Below are positions 32,309 to 39,727 of a DNA stretch of 47,442 nucleotides, one piece after another. Location: positions 1 through 47,442 of the forward strand of contig NZ_JACJTD010000054.1 in the NCBI RefSeq assembly GCF_014698505.1, written 5' to 3'. The notes under the pieces are model-generated. The model ran no database searches. It saw nothing but the letters and a program-made list of their open reading frames with translations, and had not been told where the DNA came from. Numbering within the stretch: position 1 is the stretch's first letter; each line of letters starts with the position of its first letter. Position numbers and translations under genes: made by a program. The stretch comes from Nostoc foliaceum FACHB-393. Lineage in GTDB: Bacteria > Cyanobacteriota > Cyanobacteriia > Cyanobacteriales > Nostocaceae.

Positions 32309-34318
32309 ATGAGCATTTCGACTTCTGTGCTGAGTGATCTGCTAAAGTCCCTACCATACTTGCGGCCCCAGCTATATTTTAAGGCTTCACTAACGGCGCT
32401 CTCCCATGCGATGGAAGATCAAGTTTTGGCTGCGACTTTAGCACAACCCCTTGTAATTGCTAGTTTCCAGCGAGAGCGATTCTACCGCCAAGAAGCTCAT
32501 CGCTACCAGCGACTTGCCTTGCGGAGTAACCAAATATACGTATTATCTGCTCCAGAAACTGATTTCGCCAACAGTTCCGAACACTACGAAAAGATCGCTT
32601 TTGAGCCAAAGGATGGCTTAAGCCAAGAGTGGCATTTAGTAGTGATTGCTGACAATTATGCTACTTGTCTAGTTTGCCGGGAAAGCCTTGGTTCTATTGC
32701 CAAAAACAAGCAACTACCAGAACTAAGCCCTAATCTGGATATAGACACAGCGCGAAGATTTGAGGGAGTTTGGACATCGGAAAGGGGAGTTAGCCTCAAA
32801 GCAGCCGAATTGCTGTTAGACAGAATTTTGGTTTACAGACCAGAACTGGCAAGTAAAATTGAGGAGGCACGTCAGAGGTTTGGCATAGGAGAGCCGCGAA
32901 GCCACTCTGGAGCAGAACAGATCAACGAATATGCTTGTGACATCGATACAGATCCCTTTGTGCAGCGCTTGGTAACTTACTTGCAAGCTAGTCAGTACAA
33001 ACTGCACAAAGCCTACCGTTCCATTGCTGCCCAGGCACGAAAAGAACGATTAGTCAACTCGATTAGCACTGCCATTCGGCGATCGCTCGATCCTCACGAA
33101 GTTCTGCAAGTGGCGGCACAAGAATTAGGACAACACCTAGAAGCTTGTCGCTGTCTAATTTACCGCGCTCAAGCCACAGATAGCCAAGCCATAATTGAAC
33201 ACGAGTTTTTGAATCCCGGTATTTTATCGGTACTTGGGCAAACTTGGGAATTAGAGAAAAATTCCCTATTTCAGGACATAGTGCAACAAGGCGAAGGTGT
33301 TTGTATTAGCGATACACTGAATGACCCTCGCGTAAACAATTCACCAGGACTTTCCTTGATCGCCAAAAAGTTTGCCATTCGTTCTTGGCTGATGGAACCA
33401 GTGTTTTATCAGGGGCGATTATTGGGCATTGTGGAGTTGCACTATTGCCGAATGCCACCGCACGAGTGTCAACCAGGGGAATTGGATTTGGTAAAAGCGA
33501 TCGCCACCCAAGTAGGAGCAGCTCTCATCCAAGCAGAAGCTTATGCCAACCTAGAAGAACTTAACCAGCAGCTAGAAGCCCTAGATCGCACCCGTAGCAA
33601 CCTCATAGCCATCACCGGACATGAACTGCGTACCCCCCTATCCACCATTCAAGTGTGCCTAGAAAGTCTCGCTAGTGAGCCGGATATGCCCTTGGAGTTG
33701 CAGCAGATCATGCTCAACACTGCTCTTTCCGATTCGGAACGGATGCGAAAATTGGTACAAGATTTCCTCACACTTTCCAACTTGGAAAGCGGTCGGGTGG
33801 AATGGCATCCAGAATCCCTCACTTTACAAGAGTGTATAGATTTATCACTCAGCCGCAATCGCACGCGTTCCTCAACGGAAAAGCCGCCCAAAATCAAGAC
33901 TCAAATCGCCGAAAACCTACCTCTAGTAAGGGCTGATGGTGATTGGCTAGTAGAGGTACTGGCAAAACTCATGGACAATGCTTGTAAATTTACGCCACCC
34001 CAAGGAGAAATCACTATTAAAGCGATTTACAACAACCATCAAATGGTTGAGGTGACTGTGGCTGACACTGGACGCGGCATTGAACCGAATCGTCTAAAAG
34101 TAGTTTTTGACCGCTTCTATCAAGAAGAGGGAGCGCTGCGCCGCACCACTGGCGGAACTGGACTTGGTTTAGCAATTTGCCGTCAAATTGTTAATGGCTG
34201 GGGTGGGGAAATTTGGGCAGAGTCAACTGGCAAAGACCAGGGTAGTCAGTTTCACTTCACCATACCGATTGTTCAGAGTAGCCAAGAGGAAAAGCGGACA
34301 AAAGTCAAGAGTAAATAG
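32309..34318 (+). CDS. DICT-GAF sensor histidine kinase
   Basis: The 669-residue soluble kinase has a DICT domain at about 20-165. This sensory domain is typical of cyanobacterial signalling proteins; here LTALSHAMEDQVLAATLAQP and LVVIADNYATCLVCRE are visible. A GAF domain follows at about 255-410 (CRCLIYRAQ, then GRLLGIVELHYC). A short coiled coil leads to HisKA with His438 in ITGHELRTPLSTIQ. The HATPase has its N box (KLMDNACKFTPPQG), G1 (VADTGRGIEPN) and G2 (TGGTGLGLAICRQIVNGWGG). There is no membrane segment, so the signal is cytoplasmic. No response regulator is adjacent; psaD and trpE follow on the same strand. The partner is unknown. Confidence 0.92.
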   Translation: MSISTSVLSDLLKSLPYLRPQLYFKASLTALSHAMEDQVLAATLAQPLVIASFQRERFYRQEAHRYQRLALRSNQIYVLSAPETDFANSSEHYEKIAFEPKDGLSQEWHLVVIADNYATCLVCRESLGSIAKNKQLPELSPNLDIDTARRFEGVWTSERGVSLKAAELLLDRILVYRPELASKIEEARQRFGIGEPRSHSGAEQINEYACDIDTDPFVQRLVTYLQASQYKLHKAYRSIAAQARKERLVNSISTAIRRSLDPHEVLQVAAQELGQHLEACRCLIYRAQATDSQAIIEHEFLNPGILSVLGQTWELEKNSLFQDIVQQGEGVCISDTLNDPRVNNSPGLSLIAKKFAIRSWLMEPVFYQGRLLGIVELHYCRMPPHECQPGELDLVKAIATQVGAALIQAEAYANLEELNQQLEALDRTRSNLIAITGHELRTPLSTIQVCLESLASEPDMPLELQQIMLNTALSDSERMRKLVQDFLTLSNLESGRVEWHPESLTLQECIDLSLSRNRTRSSTEKPPKIKTQIAENLPLVRADGDWLVEVLAKLMDNACKFTPPQGEITIKAIYNNHQMVEVTVADTGRGIEPNRLKVVFDRFYQEEGALRRTTGGTGLGLAICRQIVNGWGGEIWAESTGKDQGSQFHFTIPIVQSSQEEKRTKVKSK

Positions 34319-34463
34319 ATATTGAATATGGGGCATGGCACATTATTTTTTGACTAATGACTAACGACTAATGACTAAAAACTGTTACAGTCTATGACGC
34401 GATCGCAATATGATCCTGGTTGCAGTGTTAGGATTCCCTAAAAACGTTGAGAGAACAGACTTT
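34319..34463 (+). promoter_or_regulatory. Promoter region of psaD
   Basis: This 145-bp space carries heptameric repeats of TGACTAA (34350-34378), one TGTTACAG element and a HIP1-like GCGATCGC. Photosystem I genes in cyanobacteria are often under RpaB control through GTTACA-type HLR1 boxes; only a single half-like site is visible, so this is tentative. Confidence 0.35.
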
Positions 34464-34889
34464 ATGGCAGAAACACTCTCTGGACAAACCCCACTATTTG
34501 CTGGCAGCACCGGTGGCTTGCTCACTAAAGCACAAGTCGAAGAAAAGTACGCTATCACTTGGACTAGCCCGAAAGAGCAAGTTTTTGAATTGCCTACAGG
34601 TGGTGCTGCTACTATGCGGAAAGGTGAAAACCTGCTGTATATAGCTCGTAAAGAATATGGCATCTTTTTGGGCGGTCAGCAACTCCGGAAACTCAAAATC
34701 ACAGATTATAAAGTTTACCGGATTTTACCTAACGGAGAAACCACTTTACTTCACCCAGCTGATGGTGTCTTCCCTGAAAAGGTAAATGAAGGTCGTGACA
34801 AAGTGCGTTATGTAGACCGTCGGATCGGACAAAACCCCAGTCCCTCCAAAGTTAAGTTTAGTGGTGTTACTACCTACGACGCTCCGTAA
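34464..34889 (+). CDS. psaD: Photosystem I subunit II (PsaD)
   Basis: The 141-residue protein starts at ATG 34464 (MAETLSGQTPLFAGSTGG), the standard cyanobacterial PsaD N-terminus; the longer frame is not supported. Family blocks include EEKYAITWTSPKEQVFELPT, GGAATMRKGENLLYIARKEY, KITDYKVYRILPNGE, and the basic PEKVNEGRDKVRYVDRRIGQ region. PsaD sits on the stromal (cytoplasmic) side of photosystem I and forms the ferredoxin docking site together with PsaC and PsaE. Length and sequence are intact. trpE lies 94 bp downstream, the same order as in Synechocystis, separated by a repeat-rich spacer. Confidence 0.97.
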   Translation: MAETLSGQTPLFAGSTGGLLTKAQVEEKYAITWTSPKEQVFELPTGGAATMRKGENLLYIARKEYGIFLGGQQLRKLKITDYKVYRILPNGETTLLHPADGVFPEKVNEGRDKVRYVDRRIGQNPSPSKVKFSGVTTYDAP

Positions 34890-34903
34890 CTAGATGTTAG
34901 TAG

Positions 34904-34974
34904 CTAATGGGTAATTAGTAATGGGTAATTGGTAAGTAAAAACCCATTACCCATTACCAATTACCAATTACCTT
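34904..34974. repeat. Heptamer-rich inverted repeat between psaD and trpE
   Basis: Copies of TAATGGGTAATT are followed by their complements (ACCCATTACCCATTACC), forming an imperfect hairpin with an 8-bp perfect core, TAATGGGT/ACCCATTA. It belongs to the short tandem repeats scattered in such genomes. It may weaken read-through from psaD into trpE. Confidence 0.65.
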
Positions 34975-34983
34975 TGAAAAATA

Positions 34984-36513
34984 ATGATGTTTCCGGATTT
35001 CTCCCAGTTTTCCACCCTAGCGCAACAAGGCAACTTCGTCCCGGTATATCAAGAATGGGTAGCGGACTTAGATACGCCTGTATCTGCTTGGTATAAAGTC
35101 TGTGCAGGCCAGCCCTATAGCTTTTTGTTGGAATCGATCGAAGGTGGGGAAAAACTGGGACGCTATAGTTTAGTGGGTTGCGATCCTCTGTGGGTTTTGG
35201 AGGCAAGGGGCGATCGCACGACTCAGAAAAACCGTGATGGTTCACAGGTCGTTTTTGCAGGCGACCCTTTTACAGCTTTAGCCGAATGTTTAGCACCTTT
35301 TCATCCAGTCAAGTTACCACAGCTACCGCCAGGAATTGGTGGTTTGTTTGGGTTTTGGGGCTATGAACTAATTCGCTGGATTGAGCCGCGTGTGCCAATT
35401 CATCCACCAGATGAGCGAAATATCCCTGATGGGTTATGGATGCAGGTAGACCATCTATTGATTTTTGACCAAGTGAAGCGGAAAATTTGGGCGATCGCTT
35501 ATGCTGATTTACGCGATCCGAAAGTAGATTTGAAAGCAGCCTATCAACAAGCGTGCGATCGCGTCACCCAAATGCTCGAAAAGCTATCTCTACCACTATC
35601 GCCGCAAAAAACTAGATTGGAATGGAAACCGCCAGAGAGCAGGGGAGCAGGAGAGCAGGGGAGCAGAGAGACAGAGCACTATAAGAGCAATTTCACCCGC
35701 CCTGATTTTTGTGCCAGCGTCCAAAAAGCCAAAGACTACATTAAAGCAGGCGATATCTTCCAAGTAGTAATTTCCCAGCGATTATCAACAGCATATACAG
35801 GCGACCCATTTGCACTTTACCGCTCCCTACGCCAGATAAATCCTTCGCCTTACATGGCTTACTTTAACTTCCAAGATTGGCAAATCATCGGTTCCAGTCC
35901 AGAAGTAATGGTGAAAGCGGAAACTGATTCAGATGGTGGAGTGATAGCAACGGTACGCCCAATTGCCGGGACGCGTCCACGAGGTAAAACTACCCAGGAA
36001 GATACAGCCTTCGCAAAGGATTTACTCGAAGACCCCAAGGAAGTTGCCGAACATGTGATGCTTGTAGATTTAGGGCGGAATGATTTGGGGCGTGTTTGTC
36101 AAAATGGTAGCGTCAAAGTTGATGAATTAATGGTAGTTGAGCGCTACTCTCATGTGATGCATATAGTCAGCAATGTTGTCGGGAAATTAGCACTTGATAA
36201 AACAGCATGGGATTTGTTGAAAGCTTGCTTCCCAGCAGGTACTGTAAGCGGCGCACCCAAGATTAGGGCGATGGAAATTATTCACGAGTTAGAGTCTAGC
36301 CGTCGGGGTGTTTATTCTGGTGTGTATGGATATTACGATTTTGAAGGGCAATTAAATACTGCGATCGCAATTCGCACAATGGTAGTACATGATAATACGG
36401 TGAGTGTGCAAGCAGGTGCAGGTTTGGTGGCTGATTCTGAGCCAGAAAAAGAATACGAAGAGACCCTGAATAAAGCCAGAGGTTTATTAGAGGCGATTCG
36501 TTGTTTACGTTGA
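34984..36513 (+). CDS. trpE: Anthranilate synthase component I
   Basis: The 509-residue TrpE makes anthranilate from chorismate with the TrpG glutaminase, the first step of tryptophan synthesis. The N-terminal part holds the Trp feedback site (SFLLESIEGGEKLGRYSLVG). The chorismate domain from about 240 shows YIKAGDIFQVVISQRLS, SPYMAYFNF, ATVRPIAGTRPRG, HVMLVDLGRNDLGRVC, CFPAGTVSGAPKIRAMEII and the C-terminal VQAGAGLVADSEPEKEYEET. The linker between domains (about 217-232) contains SRGAGEQGSRE, encoded by a GGAGCAG-type simple repeat that looks like a recent expansion without frameshift. TrpG is not adjacent. The start may be the ATG at 34984 or 34987. Confidence 0.95.
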   Translation: MMFPDFSQFSTLAQQGNFVPVYQEWVADLDTPVSAWYKVCAGQPYSFLLESIEGGEKLGRYSLVGCDPLWVLEARGDRTTQKNRDGSQVVFAGDPFTALAECLAPFHPVKLPQLPPGIGGLFGFWGYELIRWIEPRVPIHPPDERNIPDGLWMQVDHLLIFDQVKRKIWAIAYADLRDPKVDLKAAYQQACDRVTQMLEKLSLPLSPQKTRLEWKPPESRGAGEQGSRETEHYKSNFTRPDFCASVQKAKDYIKAGDIFQVVISQRLSTAYTGDPFALYRSLRQINPSPYMAYFNFQDWQIIGSSPEVMVKAETDSDGGVIATVRPIAGTRPRGKTTQEDTAFAKDLLEDPKEVAEHVMLVDLGRNDLGRVCQNGSVKVDELMVVERYSHVMHIVSNVVGKLALDKTAWDLLKACFPAGTVSGAPKIRAMEIIHELESSRRGVYSGVYGYYDFEGQLNTAIAIRTMVVHDNTVSVQAGAGLVADSEPEKEYEETLNKARGLLEAIRCLR

Positions 36514-36990
36514 ACTGGGGATTGGGGACTAGTACACTAATTCAGTAATTCTGGAAGAGTTCCTTAGACATAGTAAAGAAGGGAGTTTGGCTTCCCCAAC
36601 CATTGGTTAAGAAATGGGACTAGTACAGGCGGAAGTTTTCCTGCCTTTAACAATGGGATTTTGCCCCTTGTCTGCCTGTATAGTTACTTTCGCCAATTAA
36701 TTGCACACTGGTTTTTATTGGTTAATTGTAAAACCGGACTTGATATAAGTACAGTAACAGTTCGATTTGCTGTATGAGAATCTAGACCAGACTTTAAAAG
36801 TTGATTTATCAATATCCTTCTATTCTGGATCACATAGGTTTTACTTTGAACTGCAAGATGTTTGGAAACAATTTGTGCTACTTCTAAGCCCACATACCCA
36901 CAATACCGTGACAAATTGGGAAGCTTTATAAATCCAATCAACATCAAACTTTTTCCAAAGCTAAACAGAGTTTTTTAAACGTATTTAAAA
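36514..36990. other. Gene-free region after trpE
   Basis: About 480 bp. A long imperfect inverted repeat with TACAGGC near 36625 and GCCTGTA near 36675 may form the trpE terminator. An 87-codon frame on the minus strand has no recognisable family and is not called. Confidence 0.45.
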
Positions 36991-37019
36991 GAAGTCTTGG
37001 TATCTAAATCCAAGACTTC
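36991..37019 (-). terminator. Terminator of the hli unit
   Basis: A perfect 10-bp stem, CCAAGACTTC region against GAAGTCTTGG, with a 9-base loop. On the minus strand it is followed by TTTTAAATACG. It lies 38 bp beyond the last gene of the unit. Confidence 0.75.
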
Positions 37020-37057
37020 AGTTTAAATTACTACATACTAGAAATGAACAAACTTGC

Positions 37058-37297
37058 TCATCCCAATTGGCTGAAGTAAACTCCCCAAAAAATTCCAGTT
37101 ACTCCAATAGCGATTAAGAGGTTAGTGAAAAACCTGCCGAATTCAATTTCTTGTCCCAGTCCTTTGTCGTCTTGACCGGCTGTGAAAAACAATGACCACG
37201 CTTGATTTGCATTAATGGTCTCAAAGTTGTTGAAGTTAGGTCTAAAAACGACTGGCCCAATCAAATCTTTTTTGGGGTAATCAAAATCAGTTTTCAT
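37058..37297 (-). CDS. Small membrane protein in operon with hli
   Basis: The 79-residue protein begins MKTDFDYPKKDLIGPVVFRP and has one C-terminal membrane helix, FFTNLLIAIGVTGIFWGVYF, ending in SQLG. The N-terminal half is soluble, with NANQAWSLFFTAGQDDKGLG. It lacks the ExxNGR chlorophyll-binding motif, so it is not a high-light-inducible protein itself. It follows the hli gene by 64 bp on the same strand and the pair ends at a clear terminator, so co-transcription is likely. A function in photosystem protection is inferred only from this position. Confidence 0.65.
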   Translation of the reverse strand: MKTDFDYPKKDLIGPVVFRPNFNNFETINANQAWSLFFTAGQDDKGLGQEIEFGRFFTNLLIAIGVTGIFWGVYFSQLG

Positions 37298-37361
37298 AAG
37301 TTTGCCTCTAAATTGTTTTATTTGTCAACTGAAGAAAATTCGTAAATCTGAGGTGTCTTCT

Positions 37362-37574
37362 CTAAAGGGTGGTTAACCATCCAACCAAACCGTGTCCGGT
37401 GAAAACTTCCAAGGTTATGAGTGAGGCAAAACCAATCATTGCCAAACGACCATTGAGTTTTTCAGCATATTCAGTGAAGCCTGTCTGTGGGGTTTGATCA
37501 ACATAAACTTTGGGTTCAGTCGCAAATCTGTTGAGTTGACCACGTTCGTCAATGGTAAAGCCTCTACTTGTTAT
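37362..37574 (-). CDS. hli: High-light-inducible protein (chlorophyll a/b-binding-like) with ATA at the start position
   Basis: From 37574 the minus strand encodes 70 residues: TSRGFTIDERGQLNRFATEP, then KVYVDQTPQTGFTEYAEKLN, then GRLAMIGFASLITLEVFTGH and GLVGWLTTL. The EKLNGRLAMIGF motif binds chlorophyll in HLIPs, and EVFTGHGL is the usual end. HLIPs protect the photosystems and assist chlorophyll handling under strong light. The codon where family members have ATG reads ATA, yet a strong AAGGAG site stands 6 bases before it and the preceding codon is a stop. A nine-codon mini-ORF (MAKARSKR, stop) ends across this codon at 37571. It may start at ATA, be coupled to the mini-ORF, or be silenced. 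Confidence 0.75.
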   Translation of the reverse strand: MTSRGFTIDERGQLNRFATEPKVYVDQTPQTGFTEYAEKLNGRLAMIGFASLITLEVFTGHGLVGWLTTL

Positions 37575-37793
37575 CTTTTACTCCTTGCTTTTGCCATTTA
37601 TAAACTAATGTTAAGCATTGTAAATATTATTTACAACTACTTGACATAAAAATAAAGGTAGTAAAAACCGTATCAAGTAAGTAGGGTATTTCGGATTTGT
37701 GCGAGAAGTCGCCGATGTCTACAATCGCCTTTTTGGTAACGCAATAGCTTCAATTAAGGATTGTTTTTGGAAATTTGATGCCTATAGAGACGT

Positions 37794-37820
37794 GCGATGT
37801 CTACGACGGGCTACACGCTC
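37794..37820 (+). repeat. Dispersed intergenic repeat, copy 6
   Basis: Reads GCGATGTCTACGACGGGCTA then CACGCTC; lies upstream of ocp. Confidence 0.8.
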
Positions 37821-38030
37821 TTGGAAGTAAACACACAGAAAAGCACCAATTGCCCTTAATCTAACTTCAGCAAAAACTATCATTTGCATAAGTAGAAGTT
37901 ATCAATCTATAGCTGAGAAGGTATTGCTTATTTGTAACGAACTTGTTATGTTTCTTTACATATAGTTACAAAAGCAACATCACTGCGTTAAACCACTGTT
38001 AAAGCTTTCTAAATAACTATGCAGTTGAGA

Positions 38031-38055
38031 GCGATGTCTACGACAGGCTGTCGCA
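38031..38055 (+). repeat. Dispersed intergenic repeat, copy 7
   Basis: Shortened form reading GCGATGTCTACGACAGGCTG then TCGC, about 100 bp before the ocp start. Confidence 0.75.
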
Positions 38056-38150
38056 AATACTGCTGAGTGCCTTTGTTAACAGCTAAACGCACTTCTCTTC
38101 CGTCTTTGCACATTCGATCGAACTGTAATTTTCTTTTTGGAATTTCTGCT

Positions 38151-39113
38151 ATGTCTTTTACTATCCAGTCGGCTCAAAGCATTTTTCCCGGTACCCTAGT
38201 TGCTAATGTTGTTCCAACCGTTATCGAATCATTCTCTCAGCTCAATGCTGAAGATCAACTAGCATTACTCTGGTTTGCCTATACCGAGATGGGTAGAAGT
38301 ATTACGGTTGCTGCTCCTGGTGCAGCCAACATGATCCTCGCGCAAGGCTTACTCGAACAAATTAAACAGATGCCTTTCGAGGCTCAAACGCAAGTCATGT
38401 ACGATTTGGCTAACCGTGCTGACACTCCCCTCTGCCGCTCCTATGCATCCTTCACTGTAAACATCAAGTTGGGCTTCTGGTATCAGTTAGGAGAATGGAT
38501 GGCTCAGGGAATCGTTGCTCCTATCCCAGAAGGCTACAAACTTTCTCCCAAAGCTGCTGACGTGTTGCAAGCCATCCGCAATGCTGATTCCGGTCAACAA
38601 ATCACAATCTTACGCAATACCGTAATTAGCATGGGATTTGACCCGAATGCTCCCGGTAGTTACAAAAAAGTTTCAGAGCCTGTGGCTCCTCCCACAGCAC
38701 CAGCATTTCGGACTAAAGTTACCATCGAGGGTATTAACAATCCTACGGTGCTGGGCTATATCAATAACATGAATGCCAATGACTTTGATGCTGCGGTTGC
38801 GCTGTTTCGCTCTGAAGGTGCCTTGCAACCCCCCTTTGAAAGACCGATTGTTGGTCAAGAGGCAATCCGCGCTTATATGCGTGAAGAATGCCAGGGATTG
38901 AAGATGATCCCAGAGCGTGGTGTATCGGAGCCAGTAGAAGATGGCTATACCCAGATTAAAGTTACCGGCAAAGTTCAAACTCCTTGGTTCGGTGCCAGTG
39001 TGGGGATGAATATTGCATGGCGGTTTTTGCTAGATCCCCAAGACAAAATCTTCTTCGTAGGGATTGACTTGCTTGCTTCTCCTAAAGAACTACTCAACCT
39101 AGTACGTAAGTAG
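38151..39113 (+). CDS. ocp: Orange carotenoid protein
   Basis: The 320-residue protein starts at ATG 38151 (MSFTIQSAQSIFPGTLVANV), the standard OCP start. The all-helical carotenoid N-terminal domain has Tyr44, Trp110 and Arg155 at the positions important in characterised OCPs. A linker of about 25 residues leads to the NTF2-like C-terminal domain, with Tyr203, Glu246 and Trp290, the equivalents of the carotenoid-keto contacts and the salt-bridge Glu at a two-residue offset. OCP quenches phycobilisome energy after blue-light activation. All key residues are present, so the protein should be photoactive. The recovery protein gene (frp), often next to ocp, is not in this window. The hli unit is divergent upstream. 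Confidence 0.95.
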   Translation: MSFTIQSAQSIFPGTLVANVVPTVIESFSQLNAEDQLALLWFAYTEMGRSITVAAPGAANMILAQGLLEQIKQMPFEAQTQVMYDLANRADTPLCRSYASFTVNIKLGFWYQLGEWMAQGIVAPIPEGYKLSPKAADVLQAIRNADSGQQITILRNTVISMGFDPNAPGSYKKVSEPVAPPTAPAFRTKVTIEGINNPTVLGYINNMNANDFDAAVALFRSEGALQPPFERPIVGQEAIRAYMREECQGLKMIPERGVSEPVEDGYTQIKVTGKVQTPWFGASVGMNIAWRFLLDPQDKIFFVGIDLLASPKELLNLVRK

Positions 39114-39130
39114 AAGGCTAAGTTAGTCGC

Positions 39131-39197
39131 TGCTTAAGCGTGGATGAGTGAAAGAGCGTAGGGCGTAGCCCGTCGTAGACATCGCCACGCTTAAGCA
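39131..39197 (+). terminator. Hairpin after ocp with a dispersed repeat in its loop
   Basis: TGCTTAAGCGTGG (39131-39143) and CCACGCTTAAGCA (39185-39197) form a perfect 13-bp stem. The 41-base loop is almost entirely copy 8 of the dispersed repeat. No T-run follows directly. It starts 17 bp after the ocp stop. Confidence 0.65.
39156..39185 (-). repeat. Dispersed intergenic repeat, copy 8
   Basis: Reverse-orientation copy, identical to the 29-bp form apart from one inserted G, lying in the loop of the post-ocp hairpin. Confidence 0.85.
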
Positions 39198-39727
39198 AAA
39201 GAAACTTAATAATGGCTCATTTGGTATCGGCGATCTTGTAAAAGGCGCATTTGTGGACACAAAATGATGTAGCTTTAGTAGAGGCGATCGCAGATGAATA
39301 ATATCTGTTAAAAGCTTCGGTTTTAATTAGTACGTTTTCACGCAAAACATACCCGATTAACTAGATATTTGACTATTCTTCAAGCGCGGTTGCGTTACTC
39401 ATAACTGAAATTTCATTGTTTGCGATCGCCTAATCAGGATAAATTTATAGTTAATACTTATCTACTGGGCTTATTAGTACTAACAGTTACAGAATTATTT
39501 ATATTTTTAGCAAGATGCCTTTGCAGTTTAAATAAGCAACACGTAAGTAATTTTAAGGTTGAATTAAAGGCATTGCCAAATCATAATATAATTGAGCAAC
39601 GCCCTTAATTTGTTTTATTAAGCCTCGATAATCCAAAGTCAAGCTACACAATTATGCTTGGAATTTACTCAGGATATAAGGCAGAAGGTAGGAAATTAGA
39701 ATTGGTTTTTAACTAGTGAACAAACCA
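39198..39727. other. Region after ocp
   Basis: About 530 bp of AT-rich DNA containing HIP1 sites and one weak small ORF (39420-39608). No frp gene is present. Confidence 0.45.
39420..39608 (+). CDS. Possible small membrane protein downstream of ocp
   Basis: A 62-codon frame with TTG start inside a HIP1 site. It has one clear hydrophobic helix, YLLGLLVLTVTELFIFLAR, and a polar tail (VELKALPNHNIIEQRP). No ribosome site and no ATG are seen, so coding is doubtful. I list it because small membrane ORFs occur near ocp in some cyanobacteria and this one has a well-formed helix. Confidence 0.3.
   Translation: MRSPNQDKFIVNTYLLGLLVLTVTELFIFLARCLCSLNKQHVSNFKVELKALPNHNIIEQRP

Larger units (their letters stand above)
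37598..38150. promoter_or_regulatory. Divergent control region between hli and ocp
   Basis: About 550 bp with no gene. It carries two copies of the dispersed repeat (37794-37820 and 38031-38055) and must contain the promoters of both photoprotection units. No known light-response box could be located with confidence. Confidence 0.5.

Noticed and set aside
36684..36947. 87-codon frame on the minus strand after trpE
   Set aside because: No family resemblance, no ribosome site and rare-residue composition; it lies beyond the hli terminator and is best read as chance.
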